From the NCBI GenBank assembly GCA_937967875.1, contig CALBTQ010000284.1:1-17007 (forward strand): 17,007 nucleotides of DNA. The letters run 5' to 3'. How positions within the stretch are numbered: position 1 is the stretch's first letter; each line of letters starts with the position of its first letter. Both the position numbers and the translations under genes were made by a program. A model generated the notes under the pieces. That model saw only the letters and a list, made by a program, of their open reading frames with translations, did no database searches and was not told where the DNA came from. This DNA comes from an uncultured Pseudomonadota bacterium. GTDB taxonomy: Bacteria; Lernaellota; Lernaellaia; Lernaellales; Lernaellaceae. Shown here in pieces: positions 8,060 to 15,175 of this stretch.

Positions 8060-8334
8060 TGCGCGTCCTCCTCTTTCTCGCCGGCGAACGCGGCCAGCGG
8101 CGCCCAGGACAACGGCGGGCGGCTGATCATCGGATGAATGTCCTCGACCGGCACGCCCTCGGCGCGCAGCACTTCGGCGATGTGAACCAGACAGTTCTTG
8201 CCCTGGCACGGACCGGTGCCGACGGCGAGATACCGTTTGATCGATTCGATGTCCCGCATGCCGTGCGCGATCGCCTCGCGCACTTCCTCCACAGTGACGT
8301 CTTCACAGCGACAGATGATAGTTTTGCGCGGCAT
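8056..8334 (-). CDS. BFD-type [2Fe-2S] small subunit
   Basis: The 92-residue protein is a bacterioferritin-associated-ferredoxin-like domain. Its four cluster ligands are all present: C8 and C10 (ICRCEDVT), and C43 and C48 (GPCQGKNC). In HcnB/OoxA-type subunits this domain is the C-terminal part of the large flavoprotein; here it is a free gene. Its tail (SRPPLSWAPLAAF) still resembles the C-terminal tail of those larger proteins, suggesting the split happened with little change. It starts 1 base after the stop of the large-subunit gene (TGA-G-ATG) and overlaps the DAO gene by 4 bases, so all three are translationally coupled. It would relay electrons between the flavin sites. It is unlikely to act in iron storage in this setting. 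Confidence 0.88.
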   Translation of the reverse strand: MPRKTIICRCEDVTVEEVREAIAHGMRDIESIKRYLAVGTGPCQGKNCLVHIAEVLRAEGVPVEDIHPMISRPPLSWAPLAAFAGEKEEDAQ

Positions 8335-8335
8335 C

Positions 8336-9790
8336 TCACGCCTCCATCAGCGCGGCCAGTTCGGCGCGGCGCTCGTCATTCGGGTGCACATCCAAGGCGG
8401 CGGCCAGGCCGGCGACGCGGCCGCGACGCACCGCCTCATCGACGGCGCATTCGCCCCACATCTCGCCGGTCGTCCACAACGTCGGCTCGCTGGTTTTGCC
8501 GGTCGCATCGACCTGCACGACAAAACCGTGCAGTTCGGGCGCGTAACGCACCTCGGCCCCGGCCTGCGCGGCCAGCTCCCAACTGGGCGACAGGGGTGCG
8601 CAGGCCGCCACCAGATCGCAGGGTGTTTCCACTCGCTCGCCGCCGCCGACCGGTTCCAGGCGCAATCCCTTGAGATGGAAATTGCCGCTCGCCCGATCGA
8701 CGCGGTAGCCCTGGAAGATCGGCACGCCTTGGTTCTGGATCCGTTCGGCGCGCGCACCGTCCCCGGCGATCGTTTTATCCGCCGACACCAATCCGCGCAC
8801 GCGCACGCCTATTTCCGGCAGTTTCTCGGCGAGGATCAACGCGGCGTCGTTCGTACCCAGCACGGTGCATGAAACCGCCGGGCAGACGCCCCAGCGTACG
8901 ATGAGCTTGAGCAGACCGCGTCCGCTGAAGATGTTGGGCAGATCGGCATTGCCGAACTGCGGCGGTTGATCGTACGCGCCGGTCGCGACGATCACCCGTT
9001 TGGCTTCGATCAACAGCAGACCGCCTTGGTGCAGCACCGCCCAGAAACCTTCGCGATAATGGCCGATGCACTCGGCGGCGGTGAGTACGCGCACGCCGGC
9101 TTCGTCGAGCTTCTTCGTCTGCGCGACCACCCAGGCCGGACCGTCGGCAGCTTCGCCCACCGGACCGGGCCAGCCGACCAGATGCCCGCCCAACTCGGGC
9201 GCATCCTCGACCAGCAACACCTGCGCGCCGGTCGCAGCGGCGCTCAGCGCGGCGGCCATACCGGCCGGGCCCGCGCCGATGATCAGCACATCCGCTTGCG
9301 TCTCGCGCAACGGCGGCACGGGCAGCGGCTGATCGGGCAAGGCGCCGGAGCCGGAAAACTTGCGGACGTTCTTTTGCAAAAGTTGATTGAGCCACAACGG
9401 CGAAGTCATCATTTCCTGGTAATGCAGCTTGCGCGGAAAGACGAAATCGAGCGTATGCAGCAGATCGTCGGTGGCTTGCGGAATGGCGTTTTCGCGGCGG
9501 ATCTTCATCCCATCGCGGCACAGCACATGGCAGGTGCGGACGTTGGGCACGCCGTCGACCCGCGCCAGGCAGCTCATGCAGCGGCCGGACAGGCAGAACA
9601 AACCGCGCGGCCGATGGAACTTCATCGACCGCGCGGCAATGCGCACGCCATTGGCATACAGGGCTACGGCAACGGGCTCTTTGTCAAAGGCCTTCAACTT
9701 ATAATCTTCGAATCGGATGGTCAGTTCGTGACCGCGATCGAATTCACGCTCGTGATGCGTGTAGATGCGATGATCCTTGATGCGTTGCAT
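8336..9790 (-). CDS. Large [2Fe-2S]/FAD subunit of the dehydrogenase complex (HcnA-HcnB / SoxA-like)
   Basis: The 484-residue protein combines an N-terminal plant-type [2Fe-2S] domain (about 20-105) with a pyridine-nucleotide-disulfide-reductase-like flavoprotein domain (about 165-475). The cluster ligands appear intact: C66, C71, C74 and C87, spaced C-x4-C-x2-C-x12-C. The flavin motif is VLIIGAGPAGMAA (168-180), and VIVATGAYDQPPQF and CTVLGTNDAALILAEKLP mark the second nucleotide-binding half. This equals HcnA fused to the flavin part of HcnB, as in the N-terminal two-thirds of sarcosine oxidase alpha, but without a C-terminal GcvT or BFD domain. The ATG at 9790 lies 21 bases after the rocA stop. 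Its likely role is to accept electrons from the DAO subunit through the iron-sulfur relay. The physiological acceptor is unknown. Confidence 0.85.
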   Translation of the reverse strand: MQRIKDHRIYTHHEREFDRGHELTIRFEDYKLKAFDKEPVAVALYANGVRIAARSMKFHRPRGLFCLSGRCMSCLARVDGVPNVRTCHVLCRDGMKIRRENAIPQATDDLLHTLDFVFPRKLHYQEMMTSPLWLNQLLQKNVRKFSGSGALPDQPLPVPPLRETQADVLIIGAGPAGMAAALSAAATGAQVLLVEDAPELGGHLVGWPGPVGEAADGPAWVVAQTKKLDEAGVRVLTAAECIGHYREGFWAVLHQGGLLLIEAKRVIVATGAYDQPPQFGNADLPNIFSGRGLLKLIVRWGVCPAVSCTVLGTNDAALILAEKLPEIGVRVRGLVSADKTIAGDGARAERIQNQGVPIFQGYRVDRASGNFHLKGLRLEPVGGGERVETPCDLVAACAPLSPSWELAAQAGAEVRYAPELHGFVVQVDATGKTSEPTLWTTGEMWGECAVDEAVRRGRVAGLAAALDVHPNDERRAELAALMEA

Positions 9791-9811
9791 GTGGCGAACC
9801 CCGTTGCTTGG

Positions 9812-11368
9812 TTAAAACCGCTCGCAGACCGTTTTGGCCTGCAGGAACAGACCGAGGTAATCGCGACCGCCGGCCTTGGAGTCGGTGCCGCTCATGTTGA
9901 AGCCGCCGAAGGGCTGCACGCCGACCAGCGCGCCGGTGATCTTGCGGTTGAGGTAGAGGTTGCCGACATGGAACTCGCGCTTGGCGCGGTCGAGGCGATC
10001 ACGCACGTTGGAGAACAGTCCGCCGGTCAGCCCGTACTTGGTGTTGTTGGCCATTTTCAGGCCGTGTTCGAAATCCTTGACCTTGAACAGACCGAGCACC
10101 GGTCCGAAGATTTCTTCCTGATCGATGGGGCTGCCGAACTTCACGCCTTCGACCACGGTAGGTTCGATGAACCAGCCGCCGTCGATCTTCAGTTTGTTGC
10201 CGCCGGCGATGACCTTGCCCTGTCGTTTGCCGATCCCCACGTACTTCAGGCATTTGTCGAGGCTGTCTTTGTTGATCACCGGGCCCATGAAGTTGGCCGG
10301 ATCGGTCACCGGACCGACCTTGATTTTCGCCACATGGGCCAGCAGCCTCGCCTTGAAATTGTCGTACACCTTGTCGACGACCAGGCAGCGCGAGCAGGCC
10401 GAACACTTCTGGCCCTGGAAGCCAAAGGCCGACATCGCCACCTGCTGCGCGGCGAAATCGACATCGGCGGTTTCGTCGACCAGCGCCGTGTCCTTGCCGC
10501 CCATTTCGGCGATGAAGCGCTTGATCCAAATCTGGCCGGGCACAAGCTTGCCGGCGTTTTCGGCGATGCGCAGGCCGACTTCCATCGAGCCGGTGAAGCA
10601 GATCATGCGCACGCGGGGATTGAGCACCAGTTCCTCGCCGCAGGTGCGGCCGGGACCCGGTACGAAGTTGAGCACGCCGGCGGGCAGCCCGGACTGATAG
10701 AGCAGCTCGGCGACCTTCCAGCCGATCAGCGGGGCCTCGGAGGCCGGCTTGAGGCACACGGTGTTGCCGGTAACCAACGCGGCGACGGTCATGCCGCACA
10801 AAATGGCGTTGGGAAAATTCCAGGGCGGAATCACGCTGATCACGCCCAACGGAATGTAGAAGGTCTCGTTGGTTTCGTGGGGGAACTCGACCACATCCAT
10901 GCCGCGATCGTAACGGAGCATTTCCCGGGCGTAGTATTCCATGAAGTCGATCGCCTCGGCGGTGTCCGCGTCGGCCTCGACCCAGTTCTTGCCCTCTTCC
11001 AGCACCATCGTGGCGGAAAACTCGTGCTTGCGCGCGCGCATGCCCGCCGCGGCCTTGAGCAGCACGTCGGCGCGGCGGAACGCCGGTTGGCGCGCCCAAT
11101 CGGCGAAGGCCTTGTCGGCGGCGGCGACGGCCGCTTTCGCTTCTTTCACGCCCGCCTTGGCGAAGACGCCCAGCACCTGGGCCGGCTTGGCCGGATTGGT
11201 CGTGGCGAAGGTGTCCTTGGTCATCACCCGCTTGCCGCCGATGATCAGCGGATAGGGCTTGCCTTTGGCCGCCTCGGCCTGCAATGTTTCAAGCGCAGCC
11301 TCGAAAGCCGCCTTGTTGACTGGATTGGAGAAATCGGTCAGCGGTTCATTCTGAAACGGTCCCGGCAT
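9812..11368 (-). CDS. rocA: 1-pyrroline-5-carboxylate dehydrogenase (RocA type)
   Basis: This 518-residue NAD(P)-dependent aldehyde dehydrogenase converts glutamate semialdehyde, in equilibrium with pyrroline-5-carboxylate, to glutamate. It starts like Bacillus RocA (NEPLTDFS, YPLIIGGKRV) and keeps ADADTAEAIDFMEYYARE. The substrate-anchoring PPWNFPNA has N184, the general base is E288 in AEMGGKD, and the catalytic cysteine is C322 in FQGQKCSACSR. Length matches the monofunctional RocA family; no proline-dehydrogenase domain is attached as it would be in PutA. The ATG at 11368 has AAAGGAG 6 bases upstream and gives the conserved N-terminus, although the frame stays open another 95 codons. It is the first gene of a four-gene operon with the dye-linked dehydrogenase subunits. 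A terminator-like hairpin immediately upstream suggests transcriptional control. Confidence 0.93.
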   Translation of the reverse strand: MPGPFQNEPLTDFSNPVNKAAFEAALETLQAEAAKGKPYPLIIGGKRVMTKDTFATTNPAKPAQVLGVFAKAGVKEAKAAVAAADKAFADWARQPAFRRADVLLKAAAGMRARKHEFSATMVLEEGKNWVEADADTAEAIDFMEYYAREMLRYDRGMDVVEFPHETNETFYIPLGVISVIPPWNFPNAILCGMTVAALVTGNTVCLKPASEAPLIGWKVAELLYQSGLPAGVLNFVPGPGRTCGEELVLNPRVRMICFTGSMEVGLRIAENAGKLVPGQIWIKRFIAEMGGKDTALVDETADVDFAAQQVAMSAFGFQGQKCSACSRCLVVDKVYDNFKARLLAHVAKIKVGPVTDPANFMGPVINKDSLDKCLKYVGIGKRQGKVIAGGNKLKIDGGWFIEPTVVEGVKFGSPIDQEEIFGPVLGLFKVKDFEHGLKMANNTKYGLTGGLFSNVRDRLDRAKREFHVGNLYLNRKITGALVGVQPFGGFNMSGTDSKAGGRDYLGLFLQAKTVCERF

Positions 11369-11392
11369 GATTGACTCCTTTCTTTGCTGCTT

Positions 11393-11426
11393 AAAACAAA
11401 AACGGCCAGCCTTACGGCTCGCCGTT
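11393..11426 (-). terminator. Intrinsic terminator hairpin in the rocA leader (candidate attenuator)
   Basis: On the minus strand, arms AACGGCGAGCC (11426-11416) and GGCTGGCCGTT (11411-11401) pair over 11 positions with one mismatch around a GTAA loop, then run into TTTTTGTTTT. The rocA ribosome site and ATG start 24 bases beyond it. No gene precedes it on this strand back to the divergent foldase gene, so it acts either on a leader of rocA or as the end of a small RNA. Confidence 0.75.
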
Positions 11427-11430
11427 GGTT

Positions 11431-11571
11431 TCACGTATGGCAGATGGTAGGCAGCGGGTAGACACCTCCGAAGCGAGGAGTTATGCACCGCAACAGCCTC
11501 AAAATCCACCCCCAAACACGATGCTGATACCTTCTGTCGGTGTCGCACTTTAAACCGAGGAAATGGATCAT
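11431..11571 (-). other. Possible 46-codon leader ORF upstream of rocA
   Basis: An ATG-started frame (11571) encodes 46 residues ending ITPRFGGVYPLPTICHT, with three proline codons among the last 15. Its TGA (11433-11431) lies 4 bases before the terminator arm, so a ribosome held there would cover that arm. There is no convincing ribosome site, and its start overlaps the candidate promoter at 11547-11575, so both cannot be used as drawn. It may be a chance frame. Confidence 0.25.
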
Positions 11572-11575
11572 GCAA
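11547..11575 (-). promoter_or_regulatory. Weak candidate promoter for the rocA operon
   Basis: Minus-strand TTGCAT (11575-11570) and TAAAGT (11552-11547) are 17 bases apart. Matches to consensus are only partial (3 and 4 of 6). It would give a leader of about 170 bases that includes the terminator hairpin. The rest of this 344-base gap (11369-11712) shows no gene apart from the elements listed here. Confidence 0.25.
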
Positions 11576-11614
11576 CACCCAATTTTTTACCCCAAAACCG
11601 CCTGCACAATGGAT

Positions 11615-11643
11615 TTGACATGCCGCCGTCATGGGATTAGTGT
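11615..11643 (+). promoter_or_regulatory. Candidate promoter for the PpiC-type foldase gene
   Basis: A perfect TTGACA (11615-11620) is followed after 17 bases by TAGTGT (11638-11643). The -10 is weak (3 of 6). Transcription would begin near 11650, giving a 5' leader of about 60 bases that contains a strong hairpin. Confidence 0.4.
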
Positions 11644-11669
11644 CGGGAGTCAATTATGCGATCATCTGC

Positions 11670-11697
11670 GGCGACGCTTGCGTCGCCCTCAATTTTT
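11670..11697 (+). promoter_or_regulatory. Hairpin in the 5' leader of the foldase gene
   Basis: GGCGACG (11670-11676) and CGTCGCC (11681-11687) pair perfectly around CTTG, followed 5 bases later by TTTTT (11693-11697) and then the AAGGAG ribosome site (11701-11706). The gap before the T run makes it a poor terminator; it may instead stabilise the mRNA 5' end or be a weak attenuator. Confidence 0.5.
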
Positions 11698-11712
11698 CCC
11701 AAGGAGATCATA

Positions 11713-12699
11713 ATGCGCAAAGCACTGTACGCGATCATGATGATGGCGATCATCGTATCTTTCGCGGCTTGCGACGGCATGAACGCCGGCGGACCGGCCG
11801 CGGCCCCGGAAGGCGCGAAAGTCGCCTCCGTCGACAACCAGCCGATCACCGATCAGCAGATTCTGCAGATGGTGCAAGCCGTGCGCGATCCGCGCCAGTT
11901 GTACCGCTTCACCACCGACGAAGGCAAAAAGGATCTGGTGGACAAGCTGATCGACATGGAGCTGGTGTACAAAGCCGCCAAGTCGGAAAGTCTGCAGAAC
12001 GATCCGGAAGTGAAGAAAATGCTCGACGGTTACGCCAAGCAGTTGCTGTTCGTCTTCTATTTGCAGAAACACATGGAAGAAGCCGGCGGCGAAGTCGATG
12101 AAGCGGCCGCGCAGAAATACTACGACGAGCACCCGGATGAATTTCAGCAGGGCGAACAGGTCAAGGCGCGCCACATCCTGATCAAGGTCGACGAGAACGC
12201 CGACGAAGCGACGGTTTCGGCGGCGAAAAAGAAGATCGAGGGTTTGGCTGCGAAAGTCAAAGGCGGCGCCGACTTCGCCAAACTGGCGCAGGAAAACAGC
12301 GACGATCCCGGCTCGAAGACGCGCGGCGGCGACCTGGGCTTCTTCGGCCGCGGCCGCATGGTGCCGGAATTCGACGAAGCCGCGTTCGGTCTGGCGGTGG
12401 GCGAAGTGTCCGCCCCGGTGAAGTCGAAATTCGGTTTCCACATTATCAAGGTCGAAGAGCGCAAGGACAGCACCAAGCGCGAATTCGCCGAAGTCAAAGA
12501 TCAGCTCATGCGCAAAATGAGCTTCGAGAATCAGCAGAAGGCCTACGACGACATCGTCGGCAAGCTGCGCGCCCAGGCGAACATCCAGATCGACGAAGAA
12601 GCGCTGAAAGCGGTGAAGATCCCGATGCCGCAGTTCGGCGGGCAGCCGGGCATGCAGTTGCCGCCGCAGTTGCAGGGCGCCAAGCCGGCCCAGCCGTAA
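11713..12699 (+). CDS. PpiC/parvulin-type peptidyl-prolyl isomerase lipoprotein (SurA/PrsA-like foldase)
   Basis: The 328-residue product helps exported proteins fold by cis-trans isomerisation of prolyl bonds and by chaperone action. It has a lipoprotein signal ending SFAAC (C20), then an N-terminal chaperone-like helical region (about 35-135; VDNQPITDQQILQMVQ, KKDLVDKLIDMELVYKAA). The parvulin domain follows at about 150-255, with the family landmarks VKARHILIKVD, GGDLGFFGRGRMVPEFDEAAF and FGFHIIKVEER. The C-terminus is Pro/Gln/Gly-rich. AAGGAG lies 6 bases before the ATG at 11713. The gene is divergent from rocA and has its own terminator, so it is probably a single-gene unit. The enzyme family is certain; lipid anchoring is likely. 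Client proteins are unknown, though the window contains several exported proteins. Confidence 0.92.
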   Translation: MRKALYAIMMMAIIVSFAACDGMNAGGPAAAPEGAKVASVDNQPITDQQILQMVQAVRDPRQLYRFTTDEGKKDLVDKLIDMELVYKAAKSESLQNDPEVKKMLDGYAKQLLFVFYLQKHMEEAGGEVDEAAAQKYYDEHPDEFQQGEQVKARHILIKVDENADEATVSAAKKKIEGLAAKVKGGADFAKLAQENSDDPGSKTRGGDLGFFGRGRMVPEFDEAAFGLAVGEVSAPVKSKFGFHIIKVEERKDSTKREFAEVKDQLMRKMSFENQQKAYDDIVGKLRAQANIQIDEEALKAVKIPMPQFGGQPGMQLPPQLQGAKPAQP

Positions 12700-12721
12700 T
12701 TTTCATCGATTGTCGTGCCCG

Positions 12722-12761
12722 ACGATCCGAATCGTCCCGGCGGTTCGGATCGTTTTTTTTT
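12722..12761 (+). terminator. Intrinsic terminator after the foldase gene
   Basis: A perfect 10-bp stem, ACGATCCGAA (12722-12731) with TTCGGATCGT (12744-12753), is followed by nine T residues (12753-12761). It lies 22 bases after the foldase stop codon. Confidence 0.93.
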
Positions 12762-12775
12762 AATCAAAACCTCAT

Positions 12776-12805
12776 TTGACAGACGCATTTCCCGCCCGAT
12801 AAAAT
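12776..12805 (+). promoter_or_regulatory. Sigma70-type promoter of the NfeD-flotillin operon
   Basis: A perfect TTGACA (12776-12781) is followed after 18 bases by TAAAAT (12800-12805; 5 of 6 to TATAAT). It begins 14 bases beyond the foldase terminator and about 60 bases before the NfeD start codon. Confidence 0.7.
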
Positions 12806-12865
12806 AATTTTGTTATTCATGAATTGAAGTGCGGTCCAACCTGACACCACAATGAGGAAAAAGCC

Positions 12866-13516
12866 ATGAGCGTTGGTTTGATCTACCTTGCCTGCCTGAC
12901 GTTGGGGTTGGGCTATGCCCTGTGGACCGGCCTGCTCGGACCGCTGTTCGGCGGCGATGCGGGCGGTCACGATGCGGGCGGCGACATCGGCGACGTCGGC
13001 GACATCGGCGACGTGGGCGACATCGGCGACGTGGGCGGCGATTTCGGCGACGGCGGTCACGGCGAGTTTCTCGATTTCAACGCCGATCATGACGTGCACG
13101 CCGGCGAGGTGCATTTCTCGCCGTTGTCGCCCAACGTGATGGCGACGTTCCTGGGCTCGTTCGGCGCGCTGGGCGTGATCGGCCATTACGCGCTGCACCT
13201 GGCGTGGTGGCGCAGCCTGCTGCTGGCCACGTCCTCGGCGGTGATCATCGCCGGCGTTTTCTATTACGTGATCAAAAGCCTGTACTCGATCACCGAAGCT
13301 TCCAGCGAGGCGCGCGTGGCCGATTTGATCGGCGAAACGGCCGAGGTATCGGTGGAGATTTCGCCGGGCAGCACCGGGGAGATCGTCTACAGCGCCATGG
13401 GCTCGCGGTATCAGGCGCCGGCGCGGTCGGGCGATCCGCAGCGAACATTCGCCCGTGGCGATCGGGTAATCATCAAACGGATCGAAAGCGGCATCTATTT
13501 CGTTGCCGAAGAATAA
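12866..13516 (+). CDS. NfeD-family membrane protein (YqiJ-like)
   Basis: The 216-residue protein is the usual partner of bacterial flotillins. It has an N-terminal membrane helix (about 3-28) and a Gly/Asp/His-rich loop (30-85) containing three exact GDIGDV repeats at residues 39-56. Two more membrane helices follow at about 93-140, then a C-terminal OB-fold domain (about 150-216) with GETAEVSVEISPGSTGEIVY and FARGDRVIIKRI, matching the NfeD C-terminal domain. It is similar in size and layout to E. coli YqiJ and lacks the ClpP-like protease domain of long NfeD proteins. GAGG precedes the ATG at 12866. It sits 38 bases upstream of the flotillin gene and the two form one operon. The pair is thought to organise membrane microdomains; the job of the GD-rich loop is unknown. 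Confidence 0.88.
   Translation: MSVGLIYLACLTLGLGYALWTGLLGPLFGGDAGGHDAGGDIGDVGDIGDVGDIGDVGGDFGDGGHGEFLDFNADHDVHAGEVHFSPLSPNVMATFLGSFGALGVIGHYALHLAWWRSLLLATSSAVIIAGVFYYVIKSLYSITEASSEARVADLIGETAEVSVEISPGSTGEIVYSAMGSRYQAPARSGDPQRTFARGDRVIIKRIESGIYFVAEE
12980..13033 (+). repeat. 18-bp tandem repeat (three units) in the NfeD gene
   Basis: Three consecutive 18-base units (12980-12997, 12998-13015, 13016-13033) encode GDIGDV. Only the last base varies (GTC in unit 1, GTG in units 2 and 3). Confidence 0.9.
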
Positions 13517-13554
13517 ATTTCGTTAAGACGAACACAACCAAGGGGGATTAGCTC

Positions 13555-15075
13555 ATGCCAATGGAAGGTATTGTCGTTCTGGGCAGCCTGGGAATACTCG
13601 TACTTTTATTCCTGCTGATCGTCGCCCTGGCGCGCCGGTATCGCAAGGTCGGCCCCAACGAAGTGCTGATCATCAGCGGTTTGAACCACACCTTCACCGA
13701 CGCCCACGGGCGCAAGTTGAAGGTCGGTTATCGCCTGAAGAAAGGCGGCGGCGCCTTCGTCTGGCCGCTGGTGGAACGAGCCGATATTCTCAGCCTGGAA
13801 ATCATGACCCTGGACGTGACCACGCCCGAGGTCTACACCGAACAAGGCGTACCGGTGATGGTCGACGGCGTCGCGCAGATCAAATTCAAAGGCGACGACG
13901 AATCGATCCGCACCGCCGCCGAGCAGTTCCTGTCCAAGGGACGCGACGAGATCATGCGCATCGCGTTGCAAACGGTCGAAGGTCACCTGCGCGCCATCCT
14001 GGGCACGATGACCGTCGAGGACATCTACAAAAAGCGCGAAACGTTCGCCCAACGCGTGCAGGAGATGGCGGCGGCCGACATGGCCAACATGGGCCTGCAG
14101 ATCGTGTCGTTCACGTTGCGCGACATTCGCGACCGCCACGGCTATTTGGAAGCCCTCGGCAAGCCGCGCACCGCGCAGGTCAAACGCGACGCGGTGATCG
14201 CCCAGGCCGAAGCCGACCGCGACGCGGTGATCAAGAGCGCCGACGCCAAGCGCGAAGGCGAGATCGCCCGCTTCCAGGCCGAAACCAAGATCGCCGAGGC
14301 CGAAAAGGACTACTCGACGCAGAAGGAAATGTACCAGTCCGAGGTCGAGACCAAGCGCGCGGAAAAGGACCTTTCCTACGACTTGCAGAAGTACAAGAAA
14401 GGCCAGTCGGTCAAAGCCGAAGAGGTGGAGATCGAGATCGTCGAAAAGCAGAAGCGCATCGAGCTGGAAGAGAAGGAAATCAAGCGCCGCGAACTCGAGC
14501 TGGTCGCGCAGGTGCACAAGCCGGCCGAAGCGGCCAAGTTCAAGGTGCAGCAGGAAGCCGAGGCGTCCAAGTTCCGCGAGACCACCGAGGCGGACGGTCG
14601 CGCGGCGGCGTACCGGGCCGAAGGTTTGTCCAAGGCCGACATCGAAAAGGCGATGGGCGTGGCCAAGGCCGAAGCCGAGAAGGCGCAAGGTCTGGCCGAG
14701 GCCGACGTCATCCGCGCGCAAGGTATGGCCGAAGCGCAGGCGATGGCCAAAAAGGCCGAAGCGTGGGCGTCCTACAACGAAGCGGCCGTGGTGCAGATGT
14801 TCATCGAAATGCTGCCGAACCTCGCCTCGGCGATCGCGCAGCCGCTGGCCAAAACCGAGAAGATCGTCGTGGTCAACACCGGCGACGGCAACAGCGGCGC
14901 CTCGAAGATCACCGGCGACGTGGCCACCGCCATGGCGCAACTGCCGCCGGTCATCGAGTCGCTCGCCGGCGTCAACCTGTTGGATCTGGTCCAGAAGATC
15001 CCGGGCATCATGGCGCAGAAAAAGGCGGCGCCGCCGACCGAACCCGGCCCCTTCGCCAACGATGAGGAAAAATAG
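13555..15075 (+). CDS. Flotillin family protein (YqiK/FloT-like)
   Basis: The 506-residue protein is a SPFH-domain scaffold of membrane microdomains. An N-terminal membrane segment (about 5-26) is followed by the SPFH domain (about 30-200), with YRKVGPNEVLIISG, GGGAFVWPLVERADILSLE, GVPVMVDGVAQIKF and ILGTMTVEDIYKKRETFAQ. A long Ala/Glu/Lys-rich coiled-coil (about 205-410) with repeated AEA-type flotillin heptads follows. The C-terminal part (about 420-506) is more hydrophobic and ends in a charged tail. The ATG at 13555 has GGGGG 8 bases upstream; a second ATG two codons later is possible. It is the second gene of the NfeD-flotillin operon and is followed by a terminator. Family identity is certain; the cargo of the microdomains in this organism is unknown. 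Confidence 0.94.
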   Translation: MPMEGIVVLGSLGILVLLFLLIVALARRYRKVGPNEVLIISGLNHTFTDAHGRKLKVGYRLKKGGGAFVWPLVERADILSLEIMTLDVTTPEVYTEQGVPVMVDGVAQIKFKGDDESIRTAAEQFLSKGRDEIMRIALQTVEGHLRAILGTMTVEDIYKKRETFAQRVQEMAAADMANMGLQIVSFTLRDIRDRHGYLEALGKPRTAQVKRDAVIAQAEADRDAVIKSADAKREGEIARFQAETKIAEAEKDYSTQKEMYQSEVETKRAEKDLSYDLQKYKKGQSVKAEEVEIEIVEKQKRIELEEKEIKRRELELVAQVHKPAEAAKFKVQQEAEASKFRETTEADGRAAAYRAEGLSKADIEKAMGVAKAEAEKAQGLAEADVIRAQGMAEAQAMAKKAEAWASYNEAAVVQMFIEMLPNLASAIAQPLAKTEKIVVVNTGDGNSGASKITGDVATAMAQLPPVIESLAGVNLLDLVQKIPGIMAQKKAAPPTEPGPFANDEEK

Positions 15076-15098
15076 TACGTGATGAATCGGTAAGATAA

Positions 15099-15131
15099 AG
15101 AGGAGGCCCCGCGCGGTCTCCTCTTTTTTTT
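15099..15131 (+). terminator. Intrinsic terminator of the NfeD-flotillin operon
   Basis: AGAGGAGGCC (15099-15108) pairs with GGTCTCCTCT (15115-15124) with one G-U pair, followed by a run of eight T residues ending at 15131. It lies 24 bases after the flotillin stop. Confidence 0.92.
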
Positions 15132-15175
15132 CTAAAGGGTTGGCCGCGTTTCACACGGCATTAATGGAATCCTGA

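Noticed and set aside
8966..11374. An 802-codon open frame on the plus strand opposite the proline operon
   Set aside because: It mirrors well-conserved minus-strand genes, crosses two gene boundaries, has His/Asp/Gly-rich composition typical of antisense frames in high-GC genes, and shows no recognisable domain.
11430..11500. A purine-riboswitch-like core (GTCTACC after a short hairpin) in the rocA leader
   Set aside because: The first hairpin stem is too short, the kissing-loop sequences are missing and no closing helix forms, so the resemblance is superficial.
11369..11653. A 95-codon in-frame N-terminal extension of RocA
   Set aside because: The RocA family begins at the 11368 ATG, which has a strong ribosome site; the extension shows no RocA-like sequence and passes through the terminator hairpin.
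12980..13033. Tandem units in the NfeD gene as a CRISPR-like array
   Set aside because: Units are directly adjacent without spacers, in frame, and encode GDIGDV.
13606..14940. A 444-codon minus-strand frame opposite the flotillin gene
   Set aside because: Its Leu/Gly/Asp/Phe-rich repetitive product is the antisense image of the flotillin coiled-coil; no ribosome site or domain.
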